Assembly: GCF_014384805.1 (NCBI RefSeq) | Contig: NZ_JACRSS010000003.1 | Location: forward strand, 124,001 to 188,000 | Length of the DNA stretch: 64,000 bases | Direction of reading: 5' to 3' | DNA from: Guopingia tenuis | Lineage (GTDB): Bacteria > Bacillota > Clostridia > Christensenellales > Christensenellaceae | Shown: in pieces, positions 7,842 through 16,366 of the stretch | Position numbering within the stretch: the first letter of the stretch is position 1 | Layout of the letters: each line of letters opens with the position of its first letter | Made by a program: the position numbers and the translations under genes | The notes under the pieces: generated by a model | Databases searched by the model: none | The model's input: only the letters and a program-made list of their open reading frames with translations | What the model was told of the DNA's origin: nothing

Positions 7842-8839
7842 CGGGACACCTCCCCGGGCTGCGTTATCCCAGCGGGCAAAACGGCTTCCGGCGTTATCCG
7901 GATAACCCTGCCGGATCCTGCCATGGATTCTTCGGGGCCTTTTTCCATCCATTGTTCAGCCTGCTCCGGCGTGTGCCCCAGCGCCTGCCAAAGAGCCGCA
8001 TCCATTTCTTCGCGGTTCCGGAACCTCTGCGCCCTTCCCTGCGATGTCCAGAATATATGCAGGCGGATTCCATCTCTTTCCGCCGCTTCTGCAACGCCCA
8101 GCAGCCGCCCCAGGGCACGGTCCAGCGCCTCTGCCGTTCCCTGCCACGCCAGAACGGCATGCAGAATATCGCTCTGTTCGCCTTCATATTCCCGCACGAC
8201 CAGCTTCCCCGTCCGTGCGCTCAGTTTCCAGTGAATTTCCCGGAGGGGGTCTCCCTCCCGATAGCCGCGCACGTCCAGCCATTCTCCCCGGCCGCTGCCG
8301 CCGGAAGAAGCGCCGGCAGGTTCCGGCGCCGGGGCAGGCAGACGCAGTTCCCCGGCAAACGGTATTTTTTCCGGCAGGAGCAGGACTTCCACAGCTTTTA
8401 CCGGCGGCATGGGAAGCCAGAAAATCCCCAGAAGATCCATCCGGCGCACACGCACAGCCGAACACCGCACAACGCCGCAAAGCCGCCCTTCCATATGCAG
8501 AGATTTCATTTTTCCCGGCTTTATGAGAACTTTATAGTTTCTGGCCTCGCCGGAGAACAGATTTTCGGCACGCAGCCGGATCCGAACTGCGGGGACAGCT
8601 CCCGTTTTGACCGTCACCCGGAATCGGAGATCAAATCCTTCCTCCCTCTCCGCCTGGGTAACGTCACACGCCATAACCGCACGGCATCCCCGTGTCAGAA
8701 GAAGGGTAAGCCCGATGCTCAGGAAAGGGAGCAGCAGGGCAAGGAGAAACAGCATCCAGGACACATACCAGGTATAGAATACATAATATAAAAACGATGC
8801 CGCGAGAAACAGCAGATAAGCCGCCCTGCGCCCCGCCAT
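7838..8839 (-). CDS. DUF58 domain protein
   Basis: 333 aa, starting MAGRRAAYLL at 8839, where ATGA overlaps the MoxR stop, behind GAGGGA. Two transmembrane helices near residues 6-45 are followed by a beta-rich region and the conserved DUF58 segment (WLDVRGYREGDPLREIHWKL) near 195-215, part of a von Willebrand A-like fold. It is the middle gene of a translationally coupled trio and presumably a partner of the MoxR ATPase. Exact role is not known. Confidence 0.88.
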   Translation of the reverse strand: MAGRRAAYLLFLAASFLYYVFYTWYVSWMLFLLALLLPFLSIGLTLLLTRGCRAVMACDVTQAEREEGFDLRFRVTVKTGAVPAVRIRLRAENLFSGEARNYKVLIKPGKMKSLHMEGRLCGVVRCSAVRVRRMDLLGIFWLPMPPVKAVEVLLLPEKIPFAGELRLPAPAPEPAGASSGGSGRGEWLDVRGYREGDPLREIHWKLSARTGKLVVREYEGEQSDILHAVLAWQGTAEALDRALGRLLGVAEAAERDGIRLHIFWTSQGRAQRFRNREEMDAALWQALGHTPEQAEQWMEKGPEESMAGSGRVIRITPEAVLPAGITQPGEVSR

Positions 8840-9813
8840 CAGCGTTCCCTCAGGGCAGGCGCTTTGACCGTGCGCAGTATTTCTAAAAGAATCTCCCCGG
8901 CCGACGTATGCTGTTTCGCCTGGGGAGACAGCACGATCCGGTGCGCCGTGCATCCCTTAAACACCATCTGCACATCTTCCGGGATCACAAAATCCCGCCC
9001 AGAAATATACGCCGCCGCCTGCGCAAGGGCGGCAAGCGCCACGCTGCACCGGGGGCTTGCCCCGCGGACAATTAGTTCGTGTGATCTTGTCGCCCGCACC
9101 AGATGCAGAATATACGCATAAATGCTCTTATGAATATAGATCTCCGAAACCTCCCGCCGCATCTGGGCAACGCCGGCCGCATTGGTGACACGGGCAATCG
9201 CCTCCGTCCCATTCCTGCCGTGTTTGCGCCGCAGCAGCTCAAGCTCGTCCTTTTCATTGGGATATCCGATGGACAGGCACATCATGAACCTGTCTGTCTG
9301 GGAATCCGGGAGGAGCTGCGTCCCCGACGAACCATAGGGGTTTTGTGTGGCGATGACCATAAAAGGCTGCGGCAGCGCATGCGTCACGCCGTCGACCGTA
9401 ACGGCGTTCTCCTCCATCGCTTCAAGAAGGGCGGACTGACTTCTGGCGGACGCACGGTTGATCTCGTCTGCCAGAAGCAGGTTGCACATCGCCGCCCCCG
9501 GCTTATATTCAAATGTACGCGTATCCTGGCGCAGCATGGTAAATCCCGTCACATCCGAGGGCATGATATCCGGCGTGAACTGAATCCGGTTGCATTCCAG
9601 ATCCAGAGCCTTGGAAAAGGCAGTGGCCAGCGTCGTTTTCCCCACGCCGGGGATATCCTCCAGCAGCACATGCCCTCCTGCCAGCAGGGTCATGAGCACT
9701 TTGCGCACGGCTTCCCGGTTTCCGAGAAATACCTTTTCCACTTCTTCTATGATTTGTTTGCATTTCAAAGGATAGGGCAGAAATTTTTCTGTATTCCTGA
9801 AATTCATATCCAA
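8839..9813 (-). CDS. MoxR-family AAA+ ATPase
   Basis: 324 aa. The start is a TTG at 9813, placed 8 bases after GAGGTG; the ATG at 9807 is a second choice. Walker A is GVGKTT near residue 57, Walker B LLADEIN near 115, sensor 1 VIATQNP near 155. MoxR ATPases act as chaperones that insert metals or mature protein complexes, usually with a DUF58 or VWA partner, which is the next gene here. First gene of the moxR-DUF58-transglutaminase operon. Confidence 0.92.
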   Translation of the reverse strand: MDMNFRNTEKFLPYPLKCKQIIEEVEKVFLGNREAVRKVLMTLLAGGHVLLEDIPGVGKTTLATAFSKALDLECNRIQFTPDIMPSDVTGFTMLRQDTRTFEYKPGAAMCNLLLADEINRASARSQSALLEAMEENAVTVDGVTHALPQPFMVIATQNPYGSSGTQLLPDSQTDRFMMCLSIGYPNEKDELELLRRKHGRNGTEAIARVTNAAGVAQMRREVSEIYIHKSIYAYILHLVRATRSHELIVRGASPRCSVALAALAQAAAYISGRDFVIPEDVQMVFKGCTAHRIVLSPQAKQHTSAGEILLEILRTVKAPALRER

Positions 9814-9954
9814 AGCATACTCACCTCATTATAAGTCTAAGCAATATATGTGACTAATTTGTGAAAAAAAGGCTAGATTTTTGTAAATAGCCGCTTTCCT
9901 TCGCGATTTGTGCAAAGTACTCTTTTTCAAGGCAACGTCTTAATAAGAGCAGCA

Positions 9955-10717
9955 AAAATCCCATCTGATTTTTCAGGTGGGATAACTGCCGCAAAGTCCA
10001 CTGCTATGTACTCGCCGCAAACGCGTTTATCCCCTAGAACGCAGACAAGCGAACAACCCCGGCAAACGTGCTTTTTTTGAGAATAAGAAGGAACCGTGCA
10101 GCGGTGACTGATTTTTTACAAAATAAAAAATCAGAACAAGCATCATCTGTTCTGACGTGGAGTACCCTGCCAAACTTGAACTCCTGAATTATAACAAAAC
10201 GCACCCGCAGAAAAGTGATCGTAACCAAATCAGCGATAAAAGGGCGCGGTTACAAGCCCTTATCCGATGTCGTGGAACCGGCAGGAGAAATCAAATCCCA
10301 TCTGTTAGGGTGGGATACATAGCCGCGGGGGTTCCTCCGACAGATGCTAGACGGCAAAAATGCACATCTCCACCGGCAAGCCGTAAAAAGCTGTCGCGAG
10401 GGCGTTTCACAGCGAGCAGGCGGAGTAAGGGTGACTTTTTGTGAAGGAGGAACGGTGATGAAGCAATTTGAAAACCCGCCCGGTTGCCCGAGCGGGTTAT
10501 AAAGCGCGGAATCCACCGTGACGTGCTTATCATTGACAATATAGATTTTTTAACGATGACCCGCAAAAAGTTGGTAGCAAGCCGAAGCGTAGTGAGCGCG
10601 TTTACAATCGAACAGCGAAGGTGCAGCGTGACTTTGTGCATAAAGGAGGAGGAGCAGCGAAGCAAACAAATACCCCATCCTTTAGATGGGGTATTGTAAG
10701 CGGAGCTTGCTCCGACG
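9955..10717 (-). repeat. Degenerate hairpin-bearing modules downstream of tRNA-Arg
   Basis: Read on the minus strand from the tRNA 3' end, at least three diverged modules begin with (C/G)CACGTC (near 10717, 10526 and 10160), and two of them carry a strong hairpin soon after. Hairpins are at 10670-10694, 10473-10498, 10295-10316, 10108-10134 and 9959-9983, several with T-rich 3' sides. Each module also has a GTCAC(G/C)CT-like segment. No open frame is convincing. It looks like decayed sequence of an element once inserted at the tRNA. The stretch 9814-9954 holds nothing else that I recognise. Confidence 0.55.
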
Positions 10718-10794
10718 TGGCGCGCTGTGAGGGATTCGAACCCCCGTCCTTTCGGTCCGTAGCCGAACGCTATATCCAGCTTAGCTAACAGCGC
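10718..10794 (-). tRNA. tRNA-Arg (anticodon ACG)
   Basis: Full cloverleaf: acceptor GCGCTGT / ACAGCGC, D arm GCTAAGCTGGATATAGC, anticodon stem TTCGG / CCGAA with loop CTACGGA, T arm GGGGG-TTCGAAT-CCCTC, discriminator G and encoded CCA. The A34 of ACG is the normal substrate of TadA, whose gene is at 52486-52944. Confidence 0.97.
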
Positions 10795-10832
10795 AATCTG
10801 CCTTTCTGGGCGCTTACCCATTCAGCCTTATT

Positions 10833-10861
10833 ATAATATCATTTTCCGCATAGGATGTCAA
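10833..10861 (-). promoter_or_regulatory. Promoter of tRNA-Arg
   Basis: On the minus strand TTGACA and TATTAT are 17 bases apart, ending about 38 bases before the mature tRNA 5' end. Confidence 0.65.
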
Positions 10862-11113
10862 ACGGTTTTTTTATTTCCGGCGGCAGTTTTTCCTGGGCTT
10901 TGGAATCCCATCAAAATTCTCCGGCCGCTGTTTCCTTTCCCAAGCCATAAAAACACCCGGAATCTCTAAAGCAAACAGCAAAATCCATGCCTGCGCCATG
11001 CTCTTCCCCGCCTTGTCCGGCGCCTTTTTGCAAATAACAGCCAGCCGCACAAATCGGTTTGTGAAAAGACGGCTGCCGGAATCTATACTGGAAAGAGGAA
11101 CCTTTCCCTCATC
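10862..11113. other. Intergenic space, nothing recognised
   Basis: Between the tRNA promoter and the terminator of the dehydrogenase operon I see no supported gene or RNA. Confidence 0.45.
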
Positions 11114-11150
11114 GCAAAAAAAGAAACCCGCAGAAGTTTCTGCGGGTTTC
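11114..11150 (-). terminator. Terminator of the 2-oxoacid/acetoin dehydrogenase operon
   Basis: A 12-13 bp perfect stem (GAAACCCGCAGAA / TTCTGCGGGTTTC) is followed on the minus strand by a run of T. It lies about 95 bases past the lpd stop. Confidence 0.88.
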
Positions 11151-11244
11151 CCCCTTGTGTCTTTCATGGCAGGCAGAGAGCTCGCCCTTTCCCCTGCGTT
11201 CCGCCATGAAACTGTTATTCTTTTTGTTTTCGCCGGAAATGCTG

Positions 11245-12627
11245 CTATTTCCTCTTGGGCATGGCGTGGCAGCAGAGGCCTTCGGCATCGTGGGCCGCCT
11301 CCATGATAACCTCGCTCACCGTGGGATGCGGATGAATCGTTGCCGCCAATTCTTCAATGGTGCCCTCGCATTTCATCGCGGCGCAGATCTCGGCAATCAT
11401 ATCCGTCGCCCGGGGCGCCATAAGCTGCGCTCCCAGGATCTCCCCGGTTTTGGCGTCGCTCAGAATTTTTGCCAGTCCAGATGCCGCGCCCATAACCATG
11501 GCCCTGCCGTTGCCCGCCACGTTAAAGCGGCCGACAGCAAATTCCCTTCCCGCGGCTTTCGCCTTTTCCTCCGTCATCCCCACATAGGCAATTTCCGGAG
11601 ATGTATAGATGCAGGCCGGAACAATATCATATGCCATGCGCTCCCGCTTGCCAGCGCAGTTCGCCGCCGCAGCAAGCCCCTGGGCGCTGGCCACATGAGC
11701 CAGTTGAATTTTGCCGGTAATATCGCCGATGGCATAGATGCCGGGAATGCTGGTTTCCAGAAAGTCGTCTACATCCACAAACCCGCGGTTCATGCGGATT
11801 CCCAGCGCCTCCAAACCCATATCCTTTGTCATGGGCCGCCGGCCTACGCTGACGATGCAGGCGCCGCCCTGGGCTGTCTGCGCCGTTCCGTTTTCCTCAT
11901 AGCGAACGGTCACGGTGTCTCCGCCCTCGATGGCGGTCACCTTCGCGCCGGTAATTACTTTCACTTTTTTGCCCAAGCCCGCCAGCAGCAGATCCGTGAT
12001 CTCCTTTTCCACTCCCGGCAGAATGCTGGGCATCATCTCAATCACCGTCACCGGCTTACCGAGAGTGGCAAACAGCGTGGCAAATTCCATGCCGATAACG
12101 CCGCCGCCGATGATGACAAAGCTGTCCGGACAGCTCTCCATAGCCAGGATATCGTCGCTGGTCATGACATTTTTCCCGTCGATGCCCGGAATGGGCGGGC
12201 GGGCCGGTGCGGAACCCATAGCGAGAATGATCTTTTCCGCCCGAACGGTCTCGCCGTTTATATCGATTGTATTCTTGCCCGTCAGTTTGCCAAAGCCGCG
12301 GATCACCTCCACGCCATGGCCTTTTTCCAGGGCCTCAATGCCCCGGCGCAGACGGGCAACCACGCCGTCCTTGTGCTTTGCCATGGCGGCAAAATCAAAG
12401 GAGACGTTTTCAGCCTTCACGCCAAAGGCAGCGGCATTTTTTGCCTCTTCAAAAAGCTCCGCACTGTGGAGCAGGGCCTTGGTGGGGATACAGCCCCGGT
12501 TCAGGCAGGTCCCCCCCAGCTCGCGCGCCTCGATCAGCGCGGTTTTCAGCCCCAGCTGCGAGCAGCGAATTGCCGCCTCATATCCTCCCGGGCCGCCGCC
12601 CAGGACGGCCACTTGAAATTCTTTCAT
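11245..12627 (-). CDS. lpdA: Dihydrolipoamide dehydrogenase (E3)
   Basis: 460 aa flavoprotein that reoxidises the lipoyl arm of E2 with NAD+. The FAD motif GGGPGG is at residues 10-15, the redox disulfide GGTCLNRGCIPTK has Cys41 and Cys46, the NAD domain GGGVIGMEFA is mid-protein, and the C-terminal catalytic HPHPTVSE is at 432-439. It is the last gene of the E1a-E1b-E2-E3 operon, 15 bases after E2, and carries no N-terminal lipoyl domain. Confidence 0.95.
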   Translation of the reverse strand: MKEFQVAVLGGGPGGYEAAIRCSQLGLKTALIEARELGGTCLNRGCIPTKALLHSAELFEEAKNAAAFGVKAENVSFDFAAMAKHKDGVVARLRRGIEALEKGHGVEVIRGFGKLTGKNTIDINGETVRAEKIILAMGSAPARPPIPGIDGKNVMTSDDILAMESCPDSFVIIGGGVIGMEFATLFATLGKPVTVIEMMPSILPGVEKEITDLLLAGLGKKVKVITGAKVTAIEGGDTVTVRYEENGTAQTAQGGACIVSVGRRPMTKDMGLEALGIRMNRGFVDVDDFLETSIPGIYAIGDITGKIQLAHVASAQGLAAAANCAGKRERMAYDIVPACIYTSPEIAYVGMTEEKAKAAGREFAVGRFNVAGNGRAMVMGAASGLAKILSDAKTGEILGAQLMAPRATDMIAEICAAMKCEGTIEELAATIHPHPTVSEVIMEAAHDAEGLCCHAMPKRK

Positions 12628-12642
12628 ATGCTGTCCCCCGCC

Positions 12643-13950
12643 TTACAGAAGCAGCGCCGGAGCCTGCAAAAGCTCCTTGATCCGCTTTAAGAACTGGGCT
12701 GCCGGAGCGCCGTCCACCACGCGGTGGTCATAAGTCAGGCTCAAGGTCATGATGGGACGGATGACGATTTCATCGTTCACCACCACCGGCGTTTTGTCGA
12801 TTTTCCCCACGGCCAGAATACCCGCCTCGGGCGGATTGATGACAGCCGTGAAGCTATCCACATCGAACATGCCCAGGTTGGAAACCGTGAAGGTCCCGCC
12901 GGTATAGTCGTCGGGGCTCAAGCGGTTTTCCTTGGCTTTTGCCGCCAGCTCGCCCGAGCAGGCGCCAATCTCCTGGAGCGTCATCAGGTCTGCGTCCTTG
13001 ATGACCGGAACGATCAGCCCGTTTTCCACGGCCACCGCCATCCCCACGTTGACATACTCCTTCACGACAATACCATCGTCGGTCATGGAAGAATTCATCA
13101 TGGGGAATTCCGTGAGCGCTTTGGCGACGCAGCGGATGATGATGTCGTTATAGCTCACCTTGACGCCGCTTGCCTTGAGCTGCTCGCGGATGCGGACAGC
13201 CTCGGTCATATCCACATTCATGCGGTGGTTGGCCTGGGCCATATCCGTCAGACTGGCCTTCATCCGCTCGGCAACAATCTTGCGCATACCCGTGAGCGGG
13301 ATTAGCCGCTCGCCCCGGGCCGCACCCCTGGTGCGCGCCGCAATTTTTGCCGCGATATCCGCCGCCTGAATCTTGCCATGAGAGCCGGTCCCCTGGATAT
13401 CCGCCAGAGATACGCCCTCCTGGGCCGCGATTTTTTTCGCCAGCGGCGTCGCCTTGGGCGCGGAGGCCGCATAGTTCAAGACGTCTTTCTCGATCACCAG
13501 GCCTTCCGGGCCGGAACCGGGGACATCGTCGATATTGATTCCCTTTTCCCCGGCGCGCATCCGGGCTCGGGGAGTCACAAACCGGCGCTCGCCGCCGCCC
13601 TGATGGGCAATGGCAAGGGCCTCGGGTTCCCTGGCAGGAGCCGCCGCAGGGGCTTCGTCCTTGGCTTCTTCTTTTGATTCTCCCGCGGGAAGCAGATCGC
13701 TGAAATCCTCTCCCGTTTCGCCCACAATGGCGATCGTCTCGGCGATGGGAACCACGTCTCCCTCGCCATGGACGATTTTGAGGAGCGTCCCGGTGGCTGT
13801 GGAATCAATGGTGATGGTGAGCTTATCCGTCTCCATCTCGAAAAGCTGATCGCCTTCTTTGACCTGGCCGCCTTCTTCCACCAGCCACTTGATGATCGTG
13901 CCCTCGGTCATCTGGAGGCCCTGCTTGGGCATGATAATTTTCTGCGCCAT
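12643..13950 (-). CDS. Dihydrolipoamide acyltransferase (E2) with two subunit-binding domains
   Basis: 435 aa. The N-terminal lipoyl domain has the lipoylated Lys43 in EMETDKLTI. Two peripheral subunit-binding domains follow: VTPRARMRAGEKGINIDDVP (about 125-157) and ATPLAKKIAAQEGVSLADIQ (about 167-200); one is usual. The catalytic domain ends with the active-site DHRVVDG (His409, Asp413). E2 forms the core of the complex and transfers the acyl group to CoA. The acyl group is acetyl if this is an acetoin or pyruvate complex, which the E1 sequences favour. Confidence 0.92.
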   Translation of the reverse strand: MAQKIIMPKQGLQMTEGTIIKWLVEEGGQVKEGDQLFEMETDKLTITIDSTATGTLLKIVHGEGDVVPIAETIAIVGETGEDFSDLLPAGESKEEAKDEAPAAAPAREPEALAIAHQGGGERRFVTPRARMRAGEKGINIDDVPGSGPEGLVIEKDVLNYAASAPKATPLAKKIAAQEGVSLADIQGTGSHGKIQAADIAAKIAARTRGAARGERLIPLTGMRKIVAERMKASLTDMAQANHRMNVDMTEAVRIREQLKASGVKVSYNDIIIRCVAKALTEFPMMNSSMTDDGIVVKEYVNVGMAVAVENGLIVPVIKDADLMTLQEIGACSGELAAKAKENRLSPDDYTGGTFTVSNLGMFDVDSFTAVINPPEAGILAVGKIDKTPVVVNDEIVIRPIMTLSLTYDHRVVDGAPAAQFLKRIKELLQAPALLL

Positions 13951-13960
13951 GTGTTCCTCC

Positions 13961-14941
13961 TTATTTATAGAGCGTCTTTTTCACCGCCGCCACGATATCG
14001 TCCACGGTGGGAATCGCCGCCGTCTCCAGCCCCAGGTTAAAGGGAACCGGGCAGGGCTTGGCGCCAACCACCTGCGCCGGGGCATCCATATAGTTAAAGG
14101 CATGCTCCTGAACATAGGTCACGACCTGCGCGCCCATGCCCGCCGTCTTCTGCGCCTCATGGGCAACGACCAGCCGGCCGGTCTTTTTCACGGAGTTGAT
14201 GACGGTATCATAATCGAAGGGAACGATCGTCCGCGGGTCGATGACCTCGCAGGAGATGCCCTCTTTTTCCAGCTTTTCCGCCGCTTCCAGCGAGCGGTTG
14301 ACAAACAGGTGCGTGGCGACAATCGTCACGTCGCTGCCCTCCCGGCGAATTTTGGCCTGGCCGAAGGGAATCATGAATTCCGGATCGTCCGGCACCTCGC
14401 CTTTGATGAAATAGAGGGCCTTATGCTCGATAAAGGCAACCGGGTTATCGTCCCGGATCGCCGTCCGCAGCAGGCCGGCCGCATCCTCCGCACAGGAGGG
14501 CATGGCGACCTTCAGGCCAGGGATATGCATGAAAAACACCTCGGGGCACTGGCTGTGCTGGGCTGCGTTGCCCTTGCCGATGCCCTGCTGGCCGCGGATG
14601 ACCATCGGCACCTTAGCCTTGCCGCCGAACATATAGCGGATTTTCGCCGCCTGGTTCAAAATCTGGTCCATAGCCACATAGGCAAAATCCCAATACATGA
14701 GCTCCACGATGGGGCGCATACCCGCGTTAGCTGCGCCGACACCCGCGCCGACAAAGCCCGCCTCGGAAATGGGGGTGTTGCGCACCCTCTCCACGCCGAA
14801 TTCCTTATATAAATCCCGGGTGCAGCCGAAAGAGCCGCCCGCAGTTTCGATATCCTCGCCCATGCAGAACACATTTTCGTCCCGCCGCATTTCCGAAGCG
14901 ATGGTATCGCGAATTGCCATTGCATATGTCTTGATGCTCAT
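13961..14941 (-). CDS. 2-oxoacid/acetoin dehydrogenase E1 beta subunit
   Basis: 326 aa transketolase-like beta subunit. It carries the pyrimidine-binding part of the thiamine diphosphate site (MGEDIETAGGSFGCTRDLYK near 27-46; PISEAGFVGAGVGAANAGMR near 57-76) and the C-terminal domain around VDPRTIVPFD-like EVIDPRTIVPFDY. It pairs with the alpha subunit encoded 13 bases upstream. AcoB of acetoin dehydrogenase and PdhB cannot be separated with certainty by eye. Confidence 0.92.
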   Translation of the reverse strand: MSIKTYAMAIRDTIASEMRRDENVFCMGEDIETAGGSFGCTRDLYKEFGVERVRNTPISEAGFVGAGVGAANAGMRPIVELMYWDFAYVAMDQILNQAAKIRYMFGGKAKVPMVIRGQQGIGKGNAAQHSQCPEVFFMHIPGLKVAMPSCAEDAAGLLRTAIRDDNPVAFIEHKALYFIKGEVPDDPEFMIPFGQAKIRREGSDVTIVATHLFVNRSLEAAEKLEKEGISCEVIDPRTIVPFDYDTVINSVKKTGRLVVAHEAQKTAGMGAQVVTYVQEHAFNYMDAPAQVVGAKPCPVPFNLGLETAAIPTVDDIVAAVKKTLYK

Positions 14942-14953
14942 TGCTTTTCCTCC

Positions 14954-15916
14954 TTAACCTTCAAAGTATACGTCTTCCAGGACGCCTGCCGGATCCGGCT
15001 CAGGGCTGTTCATGGCGAATTCCGCCGCCGCATCCACGGCCGCCTTGGTCCGGCTTTCGATTTCGCCGAGTTCTTCCTCGCTGGCAATGCCATTTTCCAG
15101 CAGATAGGCGCGATACCGCTTGATGGGGCACTTTTCCTTCCATGCCTCCACCTCTTCGCGGGTGCGGTAGAGCTGCGGGTCGCCGATCCAGTGGCCCATC
15201 CAGCGATACGTTTTGCATTCGATGAGCGTCGGGCCTTCGCCAGCCTTGGCCCGCTTGAGGGCGCGCTGGAAGGCCTCGTCCACGGCGTTTACGTCGTTGC
15301 CGTCCACGGTTTCGCCCGGCATGTTGTATCCATGGGCCCGGTCGCTGATATTTTCCACAGACGTGGACTGCCATGCCGGCACGGAGATGCCAAAGCCGTT
15401 GTTTTCGCAGACAAAGATGATGGGCAGTTTCCAGAGGGACGCCAGGTTCAGGCTCTCATGGAAAGTGCCTTCGTTGGAGGCGCCGTCGCCGAAAAAGCTG
15501 ACCGCCACCCGATCCTGCCCCCGCATTTTGCTGGCGAGAGCCGCGCCCGTGGCAATGGGAAGACCGCCGCCCACGATGCCGTTGGCGCCCAGGTTGCCCT
15601 TGGTGAGATCGGCAATGTGCATGGAGCCGCCCCGGCCCCGGCAATAGCCCGTGGCCTTGCCCATAAGCTCGGCCATGGCTTTATCCAGCTCCGCGCCTTT
15701 GGCGATGCAGTGGCCGTGGCCACGGTGGGTACTGGTAATATAGTCCTCATCCCGCAGGCTCGAGCAGATGGTTGCCGCAACGGCCTCCTCGCCGATATAG
15801 AGATGGACAGAGCCGCGCAGCTTGTTCTCTTCAAAAAGCTCCAAAGCTTTCAGCTCGAAATTGCGGATTTCATTCATTTTGTTGTAAATCCACAGCGAAC
15901 GTTTCTTGTCGATCAT
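14954..15916 (-). CDS. 2-oxoacid/acetoin dehydrogenase E1 alpha subunit
   Basis: 320 aa from MIDKKRSL at 15916, 8 bases after AAGGAGG; a longer open frame upstream is not needed. The thiamine diphosphate motif GDGASNEG...ENN spans about residues 143-173, and the phosphorylation-loop-like RGHGHCIAKG is intact. FHESLNLASLWKLPIIFVCE is typical of the AcoA/PdhA group. First gene of a four-gene operon transcribed from the promoter at 16063-16091. Acetoin dehydrogenase is my first choice, pyruvate dehydrogenase second. Confidence 0.92.
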   Translation of the reverse strand: MIDKKRSLWIYNKMNEIRNFELKALELFEENKLRGSVHLYIGEEAVAATICSSLRDEDYITSTHRGHGHCIAKGAELDKAMAELMGKATGYCRGRGGSMHIADLTKGNLGANGIVGGGLPIATGAALASKMRGQDRVAVSFFGDGASNEGTFHESLNLASLWKLPIIFVCENNGFGISVPAWQSTSVENISDRAHGYNMPGETVDGNDVNAVDEAFQRALKRAKAGEGPTLIECKTYRWMGHWIGDPQLYRTREEVEAWKEKCPIKRYRAYLLENGIASEEELGEIESRTKAAVDAAAEFAMNSPEPDPAGVLEDVYFEG

Positions 15917-16062
15917 TCTTCTTCCTCCTTCAAATGGATCCTTTCTCATGTTTTTATTCCGTCGGATGCTATTAAATTGTTGATTCTCATTGGGATAAAC
16001 AGAATTTCCTTATCCGGCGCCGCCCCGGCGGCCCTTTTGATTTAAATGCCAATATCTTTTGT

Positions 16063-16091
16063 ATTATATCACTTTCTTATTCTTCTGACAA
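16063..16091 (-). promoter_or_regulatory. Promoter of the dehydrogenase operon
   Basis: On the minus strand TTGTCA and TATAAT are 17 bases apart. The leader to the E1 alpha start is about 140 bases and contains a GC-rich GCCGCCGGGGCGGC hairpin. Confidence 0.75.
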
Positions 16092-16295
16092 TAGCATCCG
16101 GGAAAAATTTCATAAAAAATGTTCTTATGCATGGATAATTTTCATATTTTTTAATAATTCCTCATATAAAATGTTTTTTTATAAATATTATAACAAATAT
16201 CACGTTATTATTATCTCAATTCTTTCATTTTGCAATTTATTTCTTCTTATCTAATTTATGCCATGTTATTTAATATATAAATTTAACATTTTATA
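16092..16295. other. Very AT-rich divergent intergenic stretch
   Basis: About 200 bases of poly-A/T-like sequence between the divergent dehydrogenase operon and mmsA promoters. It contrasts sharply with the GC-rich surroundings and may bind regulators or be bent DNA. No gene seen. Confidence 0.5.
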
Positions 16296-16324
16296 TTGAC
16301 ACTTTCCCCGGTTCCATATTATCA
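16296..16324 (+). promoter_or_regulatory. Promoter of mmsA
   Basis: A consensus TTGACA at 16296-16301 is followed by TATTAT (15-base spacing) or TTATCA (17-base spacing), about 45 bases before the start codon. Confidence 0.65.
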
Positions 16325-16366
16325 TAAAGAAAGATTTTTGATTAAAATTAGAAAAGGAGACTCGCA

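Noticed and set aside
10250..10821. Short open frames (88-176 codons) in the tRNA-flanking region
   Set aside because: They cross the tRNA gene and strong hairpins and have no ribosome sites or recognisable products.
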